A stretch of 7,484 nucleotides of DNA from Chromobacteriaceae bacterium. GTDB lineage: Bacteria; Pseudomonadota; Gammaproteobacteria; Burkholderiales; Aquaspirillaceae. A program made the position numbers and the translations under genes. The stretch covers positions 1 to 7,484 of the forward strand of contig JASLDQ010000330.1 in the NCBI GenBank assembly GCA_030151505.1, in the 5' to 3' direction. Under the pieces are notes generated by a model that searched no databases, was not told the origin of the DNA, and worked only from the letters and a program-made list of their open reading frames with translations. Position 1 is the stretch's first letter. Each line of letters begins with the position of its first letter. Shown piece by piece: positions 1 through 6,065 of this stretch.

Positions 1-150
1 CTGCAGAACGCCTATGGCCAGATGGGCGCCAGTCTGGGCCTCGATCCGTTGCCGAGCGTCGCCGCCGGCCACGACCTGCCGGCGCTGGTGGCTGCCTTCA
101 AGGGTGCCGAGCAGCAGTGGCAGGGCTCGATCGCGGGGGAACAACAGTGA
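1..150 (+). CDS. TolC-family outer-membrane protein, C-terminal end (partial)
   Basis: Only the last 49 codons are in the window, ending at TGA 148-150; the start lies upstream. The reading frame opens at base 1 and contains the stretch AYGQMGASLGLDPLP, which resembles the end of the last long helix of TolC-type efflux proteins, where a Y..L..A.GLDPLP-like segment precedes a short polar tail. TolC-family proteins form trimeric outer-membrane channels with a periplasmic helical barrel that docks onto HlyD/AcrA-type adaptors. The next gene encodes exactly such an adaptor and overlaps this one by four bases (GTGA), so the two are probably translationally coupled and work together. The assignment rests on a short tail plus context. 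The channel domain itself cannot be examined here. Confidence 0.72.
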   Translation: MQNAYGQMGASLGLDPLPSVAAGHDLPALVAAFKGAEQQWQGSIAGEQQ

Positions 151-878
151 GGACGGGACTTCGCCTGGCCGTGCTGGCCGTTCTGCTGGGCTGTGCTGCC
201 GGGGCGCAGGCCGCACCGGCCAGCGACGGGCGCATTCGCGTGCAGTTGATGGCGCGCCATGCTGTGACCCTGTCCGGCGAGATTGCCGCCAAGATCGCCC
301 GGCTGCCGGTGCAGGAAGGCGGCAGCTTCAAGCGGGGCGACCTGCTGGTCGGCTTCGATTGCGGCAGCTACCGCGCGCAACTGCGCAAGGCCCAGGCCTC
401 GCTGGAGGCCGCCAGCCAGCTGGTCAAGGTCAACGACCAACTGGCCAAGCTCAATTCGGCCGGCGCGCTCGAACTGGCGCAGTCGCGGGGCAAGGCCAAG
501 GAGGCGGCGGCGGATACCAGCTATATGCAGACAGTGGTGTCCAAATGCTCGATCACCGCGCCGTTCGACGGCCGGGTGGCGCGGCGCATTGCCGCCGTGC
601 ACCAGTACGTCAGCCCGGGCAATCCGGTGCTGGACATCGTCGATTCCGGCCAGCTTGAATTGCGCATGATTGTGCCATCCAAGTGGCTGGCCCGCGTCAC
701 CCCGGGAAGCCGCTTCACCGTGGTGGTGGACGAGTTGGGCACCCGTTTCCCGGCGCGTGTCGAACGCCGCGGGGCGCAGATCGATCCGGTCAGCCAGTCC
801 ATCCCGGTAGTCGGCGTGATCGAGGGTAATGCTGCTGACCTGCTGCCCGGCATGAGCGGCTGGGCCAGCTTCAAGTAA
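147..878 (+). CDS. Small exported HlyD/RND-type periplasmic adaptor
   Basis: I chose GTG at 147, which overlaps the upstream stop (GTGA) with a GGGGGA run just upstream. An in-frame GTG at 117 would put extra polar residues before the signal peptide. The 243-residue product starts with a signal peptide (charged MRTGLR, then a hydrophobic core to about residue 20). It could be cleaved at AQA/A (22/23) or be lipidated at C16 (LLGC). The first lipoyl half spans about 36-75 (VQEGGSFKRGDLLVGFD), a short helical hairpin about 76-133, the second lipoyl half about 134-167 (ITAPFDGRV), and a beta-barrel about 168-243. There is no long membrane-proximal domain, so it is smaller than AcrA-type adaptors. 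Its likely role is to bridge the TolC-like channel to the two membrane-anchored adaptor proteins encoded downstream. Mature-protein cysteines C72 and C134 sit in the two lipoyl halves and could pair. The family is clear; the substrate is unknown. Confidence 0.87.
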   Translation: MRTGLRLAVLAVLLGCAAGAQAAPASDGRIRVQLMARHAVTLSGEIAAKIARLPVQEGGSFKRGDLLVGFDCGSYRAQLRKAQASLEAASQLVKVNDQLAKLNSAGALELAQSRGKAKEAAADTSYMQTVVSKCSITAPFDGRVARRIAAVHQYVSPGNPVLDIVDSGQLELRMIVPSKWLARVTPGSRFTVVVDELGTRFPARVERRGAQIDPVSQSIPVVGVIEGNAADLLPGMSGWASFK

Positions 879-885
879 GGCAATA

Positions 886-2205
886 ATGAATCACGCTGAT
901 CGCACCCGCGAACTCGCGGTGCTGCTGCAGTTGTTGCGGCGTGCCCGTGAGGCGGAAAGTGCTGCACAACTGGGCTTCATCATGGTCAATGAAACCCAGC
1001 AGCTACTGTCCTACCGTCAGGCCGCGCTGTGGCATGACGGGCCGCATGGGCATATCGGTGCGCTGTCGGGCCTGGTCGAACTCGATCCCACGGCGCCTTA
1101 CCTGCAATGGCTGGACCGGCTGTTCACCCACATTCGCCAGCAGGACGGCGGTCCGTGCCGGCTGCTGAGTGCGGCGGACGTTCCGCCGGCGCTGGCCGAC
1201 GAGTGGGGGAGCTGGCTGCCGGCGCACGTGCTGTGGCTGCAGCTGGACGGTGCCGGCGCGCTGCTGCTGACGCGCGAGCAGGGCTGGAACGAGTATGAAC
1301 TGAAGCTGGCCATTGAACTGGCGCACGGCTACAGCCATGCCTGGCGCCAGTTCGCACCGCGCCGCAACTGGCGCGAACTGGCGCGGTCGTGGCTGGCGGT
1401 GGGAAAGCACCGTCGCCGCGTGCTGCTGCTGATCGTGGTGCTGGCCTGTCTGCCGATCCGTCTCAGCGTGCTGGCACGGGCCGAGGTGGTGCCGCAGAAC
1501 CCGTTGCTGTTGCGCGCGCCGGTAACCGGCGTGATTGCCGACGTCAAGGTACAGCCCAACCAGCGTGTCGCCCAAGGTGCGGCGCTGTTCTCGCTGGACG
1601 CCACGGCGCTGTCCGGCCAGTTCGAGCTGGCCAGCCGGGAGCGTGATGCGGCGCAGGAGAGTTTCCGCGCCAGTGCCCAGTTGGCGGTGACCGACGACAA
1701 GGCCAAGCAGGCGATGGCGCAGGAACATGCACGCATGGAAGAAAAGACCATCGCCGCCGACTACACCGGCCGCGAGTTGCAGCGCCTGCATGTCGAGGCA
1801 CCTGCCGCAGGCGTGGTGGTGTTCTCGGATCGCAGCGACTGGCTGGGGCGTGCGGTGACGGCGGGCGAGAAAGTCATGACGCTCGCCGACCCGGCCCGGG
1901 TCGAGCTGACCGCCTGGCTGCCGGCCGGCGAGGCGATCGCCATCGAGCCGGGCAGCGACATCACCCTTTATCCGAATGCAGCGCCGACCGAATCCTACGA
2001 TGCCGAAGTCAGCCGCGTCGCCTACCGCGCCGAAGTCAGCGAGGGCGGGCAGCTTGCCTACCGGCTCCAGGCCCGGTTCAAACCCGGCGAGAAGCCGCGC
2101 CTTGGCCAGATGGGCACGGCGCGGGTTTACGGCAGCTGGGTGCCCATGTGCTATTACCTGCTGCGCCGTCCGCTGACCGCCGCCCGGCAATGGCTGGGCT
2201 GGTAA
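886..2205 (+). CDS. GAF-like domain / membrane-anchored HlyD-family adaptor
   Basis: The ATG at 886 follows the previous stop by 7 bp, with TAAGG as a plausible ribosome site. The product is 439 residues. Residues 1 to about 158 look like a cytosolic GAF-type fold (helix, then VNETQQLLSYRQAALW at 34-49, a later LWLQLDGAGALLLT strand pair, and a closing helix at 137-155). A basic stretch (KHRRR, 174-178) leads into a single membrane segment at about 179-197. The periplasmic part has a first lipoyl half (about 207-240, APVTGVIADVKVQPNQRVAQG), a short coiled hairpin (about 243-302), a second lipoyl half (about 303-335, VEAPAAGVVVFSD) and a barrel (about 338-415). This is an inner-membrane adaptor of the HlyD superfamily with an unusual cytosolic sensor-like domain. 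The stop overlaps the next start (TAATG), so its product and the protease-adaptor are probably made together. The GAF assignment is by fold impression; the HlyD part is firm. Confidence 0.85.
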   Translation: MNHADRTRELAVLLQLLRRAREAESAAQLGFIMVNETQQLLSYRQAALWHDGPHGHIGALSGLVELDPTAPYLQWLDRLFTHIRQQDGGPCRLLSAADVPPALADEWGSWLPAHVLWLQLDGAGALLLTREQGWNEYELKLAIELAHGYSHAWRQFAPRRNWRELARSWLAVGKHRRRVLLLIVVLACLPIRLSVLARAEVVPQNPLLLRAPVTGVIADVKVQPNQRVAQGAALFSLDATALSGQFELASRERDAAQESFRASAQLAVTDDKAKQAMAQEHARMEEKTIAADYTGRELQRLHVEAPAAGVVVFSDRSDWLGRAVTAGEKVMTLADPARVELTAWLPAGEAIAIEPGSDITLYPNAAPTESYDAEVSRVAYRAEVSEGGQLAYRLQARFKPGEKPRLGQMGTARVYGSWVPMCYYLLRRPLTAARQWLGW

Positions 2206-4313
2206 TGGGCGCGTCTCCCCTGCCACCGCTCCGCCAGGAACTGAGCCTGCATGCCGGGCCGACCCAGTCCGATGGCTCCCCCAGCTGGCTGCTGCACGAT
2301 CCGGCAGCCAATCGTTTTTACCAGTTGGGCTGGGCCAGTTTTGAAATCCTGGCGCGCTGGTCGCTGGGCGAGGCCGATGCCGTGCGCGACGCCGTCAATC
2401 GCGAGACGACCTTGCAGGTCGACGGCGATGAAGTGCAGGCCGTCTCCGACTTCCTTACCCGCCACCAACTCGTGCAGGCCGACAGCAGTGAGCGGAACCA
2501 ATGGCTGTGGCGGTTCTATCAGGGCAGCCGTCCGTCACGGGCGATGTGGCTGCTTAAAAATTACCTGTTCTTCCGTATTCCGCTGATTCGGCCCGAGGCG
2601 TTGCTGGCGCGGCTGGCGCCGCTGTTCGCCTGGATATTCACGCCGACTTTCTGGTGGACACTGGGCGGACTGGCGCTGCTGGGACTGACGCTGGTCTCGC
2701 GCCGCTGGGATGAATTCACGCATACCTTCTCCGCCTACACCGGTGTCAGCGCGATGCTGGGGATTGGCCTGTCGCTCGGTTTCGCCAAGGTCTTGCACGA
2801 AATGGGCCATGCGCTGACCGCGTACCGCTTTGGCTGTCGTGTGCCGGCGATGGGCGTGGCCTTCCTGGTGCTGATGCCGGTGCTCTACACCGATACCAAC
2901 GACGCGTGGAAGCTGCCGTCGCGACGGCAACGGCTGCTGATCGGCGCGGCCGGCATGCTGGCCGAACTGATGCTGGCCGCCGTCTCCACCCTGCTGTGGG
3001 CGCTGCTGCCGGACGGGCCGCTGCGGGCCGGTACCTTTCTGCTGGCGACCACGACCTGGCTTGCGACGCTGGCGATCAACGCCAGTCCCTTCATGCGCTT
3101 CGACGGCTACTTCCTGCTGGTGGACTGGCTCGGCCTGCCAAACCTGCACCAGCGTGCCTTTGCGCTGGCGCGCTGGCAGATGCGTCGCCTGCTGCTGGGG
3201 CTGGACGACCCGGCACCCGAATTTTTTCCGCTGCCACGTCAGCGTGGATTGATCCTGTTCGCCTGGGCGACCTGGCTGTACCGGCTGGTGCTGTTCCTGT
3301 CGATCGCCTTGCTGGTCTATCACCTGTTCTTCAAGGCGCTTGGCCTGTTCATGCTGGCGGTGGAACTGGGCTGGTTCATCGTGCGGCCTATCGTCGGGGA
3401 GCTGAAAGTCTGGTGGCAGCGTCGCGCCGAATTGCGCTGGCAGCGCGAAACGCACCGCAGCGTCGCGTTGCTGACGGCACTGATGCTGTTTGCGGTCGTG
3501 CCTTGGCAGTCCGAGGTCGCCAGTCCTGCCGTGCTAACCGCACTGCATTCGCAAGGCCTGTATGCACCGGTGCCGGCCGTGGTGCAGGAGGTGATGATCA
3601 AGCCTGACCAACAGGTCAAGAAGGGCCAGCCGTTGCTGCGGCTGCAGTCCAGTGCGCTGGAGGCACAGTTGACGCTGGCCGAGTCTCGCGAGCGGGCACT
3701 GGCCCAGCAGCTTGCCCAGCAGCCGTTTCACCCTGAATTGCAACAACAAGGGACGGTTCTGTTCAAGCAGTGGCAAGCCGCCGAGCAGCAGGTGGAGGGT
3801 TTGCGCCATCAAGCCGAGCGCTTGCTGCTGACGGCACCATTCGACGGCCGGGTGGCGGATCTTGGCGAGTCGGTGGTGACGGGCACCGTGATCGCCGAAG
3901 GGGAGCGGCTGCTTGATGTGATCGGGCCGGACGGTGTCAAGGGTATGGCGTTTGTCGACGAGGCCGGGCTGGCCGGACTCATACGGGGCAATGATGTTCG
4001 CTTTGTGCCGGACAGCGGCGAGCGCTGGATGGTTCGCTGCAAGTTGGGGCAAATCGACAGCCTGAATCTACCGACGCTCGATCAACCGCTACTGGCATCG
4101 AGTTACGGTGGCCCCATCGCCACTGAACAGCGCCAGCAGGGTCTGGTACCGCTTGAGGCGGTGTTCCGGGTACGTTTCGAGGCTTGCGAAAGCTCGCGTG
4201 CACCAACGCGAGAGTTGGCGGGTATCGCCCGTCTTGAGGGGCCATACCGTAGTTGGCTGCAACGCGGATTGCGCCGAGTGCTCATTCTATTCCGACGAGA
4301 AACCGGACTATAA
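2205..4313 (+). CDS. PqqD-like / M50 site-2-protease-type membrane protein fused to HlyD-type adaptor
   Basis: The start chosen is ATG 2205, in a TAATG overlap with the preceding gene. In-frame starts at 2148 and 2190 lie inside that gene and would add residues with no family resemblance. The product is 702 residues. Residues about 10-92 resemble a PqqD-like winged-helix domain (LHDPAANRFYQLGWASFEIL). Residues about 115-435 form a polytopic membrane core with the zinc motif HEMGH at 198-202 and N-x2-P-x4-D-G at 292-301 (NASPFMRFDG), where D300 is the expected third zinc ligand of site-2 proteases. Both motifs are intact, so it should be catalytically competent. Residues about 445-680 form a HlyD-type lipoyl/hairpin/barrel module, with lipoyl halves near 450-483 and 540-572 (TAPFDGRVAD). 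Databases often call such proteins putative peptide zinc metalloproteases. I infer that it processes or gates an exported polypeptide. It is the last gene of the operon, before a strong terminator. Confidence 0.88.
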   Translation: MGASPLPPLRQELSLHAGPTQSDGSPSWLLHDPAANRFYQLGWASFEILARWSLGEADAVRDAVNRETTLQVDGDEVQAVSDFLTRHQLVQADSSERNQWLWRFYQGSRPSRAMWLLKNYLFFRIPLIRPEALLARLAPLFAWIFTPTFWWTLGGLALLGLTLVSRRWDEFTHTFSAYTGVSAMLGIGLSLGFAKVLHEMGHALTAYRFGCRVPAMGVAFLVLMPVLYTDTNDAWKLPSRRQRLLIGAAGMLAELMLAAVSTLLWALLPDGPLRAGTFLLATTTWLATLAINASPFMRFDGYFLLVDWLGLPNLHQRAFALARWQMRRLLLGLDDPAPEFFPLPRQRGLILFAWATWLYRLVLFLSIALLVYHLFFKALGLFMLAVELGWFIVRPIVGELKVWWQRRAELRWQRETHRSVALLTALMLFAVVPWQSEVASPAVLTALHSQGLYAPVPAVVQEVMIKPDQQVKKGQPLLRLQSSALEAQLTLAESRERALAQQLAQQPFHPELQQQGTVLFKQWQAAEQQVEGLRHQAERLLLTAPFDGRVADLGESVVTGTVIAEGERLLDVIGPDGVKGMAFVDEAGLAGLIRGNDVRFVPDSGERWMVRCKLGQIDSLNLPTLDQPLLASSYGGPIATEQRQQGLVPLEAVFRVRFEACESSRAPTRELAGIARLEGPYRSWLQRGLRRVLILFRRETGL

Positions 4314-4451
4314 AGCCATGCAACGCTGCCCCGTTTTAAGCGGAGAAATGAGGCAGTTGGCCCTGCTGCCTCTCTTCGGCATCAAGTTCAACACAATCTG
4401 AAGACGCCCAACTGGTTAACCCGGTTTCACAGGGCAAACTCAACCGATGAC
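4314..4451. other. Intergenic spacer after the export operon, no gene seen
   Basis: This is the spacer between the M50-adaptor stop and the bidirectional terminator. It contains a 7-bp perfect hairpin (4350-4356 pairing with 4366-4372, 9-nt loop) that is not followed by a T run, so it is not an intrinsic terminator. It also contains the palindrome GGTTAACC. No ORF with a credible start and family resemblance is present. Confidence 0.5.
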
Positions 4452-4490
4452 AAAAATTGCCCCTGTTGACAACAACAGGGGCAATTTTTT
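4452..4490. terminator. Bidirectional Rho-independent terminator between convergent operons
   Basis: Bases 4452-4468 and 4473-4489 form a perfect 17-bp inverted repeat around a 4-nt loop (ACAA). The GC-rich core GCCCCTGTTG pairs with CAACAGGGGC. The outer arms are A-rich on the left and T-rich on the right (T run 4485-4490), so the hairpin has a U-tract when read from either strand. It lies 138 bp after the + strand M50-adaptor gene and about 270 bp past the end of the - strand hupE, so it can end both transcripts. Confidence 0.93.
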
Positions 4491-4669
4491 GAGGCTCGCT
4501 GACGGACTGCTTTGCTTCCGGCTCTTCGGCACACGGATTAAACCGTCCCTGGGCGATAAAGGCCGGGTAGCATGATGAAGCCTTGAGACGTAACCGGCAG
4601 CAATGACTGCTGCGCTGACGGTGTAGACAGGGAAGACTTGATAGGGAAGATCCGCATCCCTGTTTTTGA
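4491..4669. other. Unassigned intergenic stretch with several hairpins
   Basis: No gene could be supported here. Local structure on the + strand includes a perfect 6-bp hairpin (4597-4602 with 4608-4613, 5-nt loop), a GCCGG/CCGGC pair (4562-4566 with 4594-4598, which competes with the 6-bp hairpin at its edge), an ACGG/CCGT mini-hairpin just upstream, and a terminator-like element at 4627-4667. Translations in all frames give nothing recognisable. A 77-codon ORF on the - strand starts with TTG, lacks a ribosome site and is composed of ordinary non-family sequence. The stretch could be a hupE 3' UTR, a remnant of a mobile RNA element or an unknown structured RNA. Confidence 0.35.
4627..4667 (+). 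terminator. Possible weak + strand intrinsic terminator
   Basis: ACAGGGA (4627-4633) pairs perfectly with TCCCTGT (4657-4663) and the right arm runs into TTTTT (4663-4667). The apical region is 23 nt. A competing inner pairing AGGGA/TCCCT with a 9-nt loop uses the same right arm. No upstream + strand gene needs it, because the export operon already ends at 4490, so it would make sense only for an unannotated short + strand transcript. It may be chance. Confidence 0.3.
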
Positions 4670-4747
4670 TCAATAAGACGCGAGTGCTGCCGCCTGCATC
4701 GTGCCGGAACAGACGGGGCAGGCGGACTTCACTTTCACCTTTGGCAT
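4670..4747 (-). CDS. Possible 25-residue CPVC mini-protein downstream of hupE
   Basis: An ATG at 4747 (reverse strand) opens a 25-codon frame ending in TGA at 4670-4672, beginning 10 bp after the hupE stop. The peptide starts MPKVKVKSACPVCSG and carries one CxxC pair at residues 10-13, like half of a zinc ribbon. Against it: the frame is very short, there is no clear Shine-Dalgarno sequence, there is no second CxxC, and I recognise no family. It could be a remnant of a longer protein, or chance. Confidence 0.15.
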   Translation of the reverse strand: MPKVKVKSACPVCSGTMQAAALASY

Positions 4748-4757
4748 CAGCCGGCGC

Positions 4758-5342
4758 TCAGGCCCAGCCGCCCAGCAAGGCCAGACCGGCGGCGGATACG
4801 GCAAGACCGATCCCGCGGGTCAGCATGCGTTCCGCCTTGGCGCGTGCCTGGCCTGCGCCAAGCAGCAAGCCTGTTGCGTGCAGCAAGCCGGAGGCGGTCA
4901 CAAAGCCGGCGGCGTAAGACAGGCCGGATGCATCGCCCGGCATTTCCAGGCCGTGAGCCATGCCGTGCAGGACGGCAAATCCGCCGATCACGCCCAAGGC
5001 GACAATCCGGTTCGGCTGCATGACGAAAGCGACCAGCAGGCCTGCTGCGACGACGGAGGCCGCGATGCTGCTTTCCAGACCGGCCCAGCTCATGCCGGCC
5101 ACACCCAATGCGCCGCCAACGGCCAGCATGACCATGAAGGTGAGCGGTCCCTGCCAGCGGGCCGAACCGCCGATCTGCCACGACCACAGTCCCACGGCCA
5201 GCATGGTCAACAGATGATCCAGTCCGGAAAACGGATGGATGAAGCCGCTTTCCAGGCCACTCGCGCCATGGCCGGTATGGGCATGGACCGTGGCGCTCAG
5301 GGCCAGCAGCAGAGTGGAAGAGAGAATGGCGCATTTACGCAT
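4758..5342 (-). CDS. hupE: HupE/UreJ-family nickel/cobalt permease
   Basis: The ATG at 5342 has AAAGGA seven bases upstream and opens directly into a signal peptide; a longer GTG start at 5390 would add a non-hydrophobic leader. The product is 194 residues. The signal peptide is about 1-21 (VHA before HTGHG), leaving a histidine at or near the mature N-terminus, as in other HupE proteins. The family motif H-x5-D-H is present at 36-43 (HPFSGLDH), and the second motif appears as LHGMAHGLE at 125-133. Both are metal-transport signatures of HupE/UreJ secondary permeases. Roughly six membrane segments follow the signal sequence. It lies last in a cobalamin operon, 63 bp after bluB, and no hydrogenase or urease genes are visible, so Co2+ uptake for corrin synthesis is the likeliest role. 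Family assignment is strong; metal preference is inferred. Confidence 0.93.
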   Translation of the reverse strand: MRKCAILSSTLLLALSATVHAHTGHGASGLESGFIHPFSGLDHLLTMLAVGLWSWQIGGSARWQGPLTFMVMLAVGGALGVAGMSWAGLESSIAASVVAAGLLVAFVMQPNRIVALGVIGGFAVLHGMAHGLEMPGDASGLSYAAGFVTASGLLHATGLLLGAGQARAKAERMLTRGIGLAVSAAGLALLGGWA

Positions 5343-5349
5343 GAGGTGT

Positions 5350-5355
5350 TCCTTT
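5350..5355 (-). promoter_or_regulatory. Ribosome binding site of hupE
   Basis: On the reverse strand this reads AAAGGA, seven bases before ATG 5342. It decides the start against the upstream GTG at 5390 and gives hupE independent translation, unlike the overlapped bluB. The 63-bp bluB-hupE gap shows no convincing promoter, terminator or cobalamin riboswitch. Confidence 0.7.
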
Positions 5356-5405
5356 CGGGTTAGCAAGCGGTAATTGATATGGGGTTGCACTTCGCCAGGC
5401 GGGCA

Positions 5406-6065
5406 TTACGGCCGGCTGGCCGGTTCATCGTGTGGCCAGTGGTTTTCGGAAATCATCGCGGCCAGGGGCTGGCGGTGCGCCCAGTTTTCTTGCTCCAGCA
5501 TCGGTTTGGCGTAGAAAGCCTCGACATGGCCAAGACACAGCACGGCGACCGGCCTGGCGCCAGGCGGCAGCCGGAGCAGGGAGCCCAGCGCCTGCGGCTC
5601 GAACAGCGACACCCACCCCATGCCGATACCTTCCGCCCGCGCTGCCAGCCACAGATTCTGGATTGCACAGGCCACCGAGGCGAGATCCATCTCCGGCAGC
5701 GTGCGCCGGCCGAACACGTGATGCTCGCGGCCGTCCATCAATGCCGCCACCAGCACTTCGCCGCACTCCAGAATCCCCTCGACTTTCAGCCGCATGAACT
5801 CATCCTCGCGCTCGCCGAGCGCGGTCGCGGTGCGCCTGCGTTCATCCTCGACCAGTGCGTGGATGCGGCGGCGCAAGTCGCAATCGCTGATCCGGATAAA
5901 GCGCCACGGCTGCATGAAGCCGACGCTGGGGGCTAGGTGCGCCGCCTGCAGCAACCGCTCCAGCAGGTCGGGCGCGATCGGGCCGGGCAGAAAATGGCGC
6001 ATGTCGCGCCGCTCGCGGATCACGCGATAGACGGCGGCGATGTCGGTGTCGGGATAGCGGTTCAT
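5406..6065 (-). CDS. bluB: 5,6-dimethylbenzimidazole synthase BluB
   Basis: The ATG at 6065 overlaps the cobB stop (ATGA). The open frame continues further upstream, but that part is the antisense-frame shadow of cobB and carries no BluB sequence. The product is 219 residues, close to the usual BluB length of about 220. BluB is a flavin-destructase of the nitroreductase fold that converts reduced FMN and O2 into 5,6-dimethylbenzimidazole, the lower ligand of cobalamin. Recognisable family blocks are RERRDMRHF (17-25), HLAPSVGFMQPWRF (43-56) and GMGWVSLFEP (148-157). D21 and S153 are probably the conserved Asp and Ser known to matter in the characterised Sinorhizobium enzyme, but that correspondence is from memory and unaligned. 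There is no Shine-Dalgarno sequence before the start, which fits translational coupling to cobB. The nearest alternative, a generic nitroreductase, is unlikely given these motifs and the operon. Confidence 0.95.
   Translation of the reverse strand: MNRYPDTDIAAVYRVIRERRDMRHFLPGPIAPDLLERLLQAAHLAPSVGFMQPWRFIRISDCDLRRRIHALVEDERRRTATALGEREDEFMRLKVEGILECGEVLVAALMDGREHHVFGRRTLPEMDLASVACAIQNLWLAARAEGIGMGWVSLFEPQALGSLLRLPPGARPVAVLCLGHVEAFYAKPMLEQENWAHRQPLAAMISENHWPHDEPASRP

Noticed and set aside
1003..2226. 407-codon - strand ORF antisense to the GAF-HlyD gene
   Set aside because: It is a low-complexity Gln/Arg/His-rich shadow. The + strand gene has clear domain structure and start/stop coupling.
4350..4372. 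Second terminator of the export operon
   Set aside because: The 7-bp stem is perfect but is followed by TCTTCGG rather than a T run, and a much stronger terminator lies about 80 bp downstream.
4108..4401. 97-codon + strand ORF with a cysteine-rich stretch overlapping the end of the M50-adaptor gene
   Set aside because: Most of it is an alternative frame of the M50-adaptor gene, whose C-terminus (RRVLILFRRETGL) looks like a natural family end. It has no ribosome site and no recognisable domain.
4440..4673. 77-codon - strand ORF spanning the terminator
   Set aside because: It starts at TTG without a Shine-Dalgarno sequence, runs through the bidirectional terminator hairpin, and shows no family resemblance.
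5343..5405. Cobalamin riboswitch before hupE
   Set aside because: The gap is only 63 bp, far too short for the roughly 200-nt element, and no B12-box-like sequence was seen.
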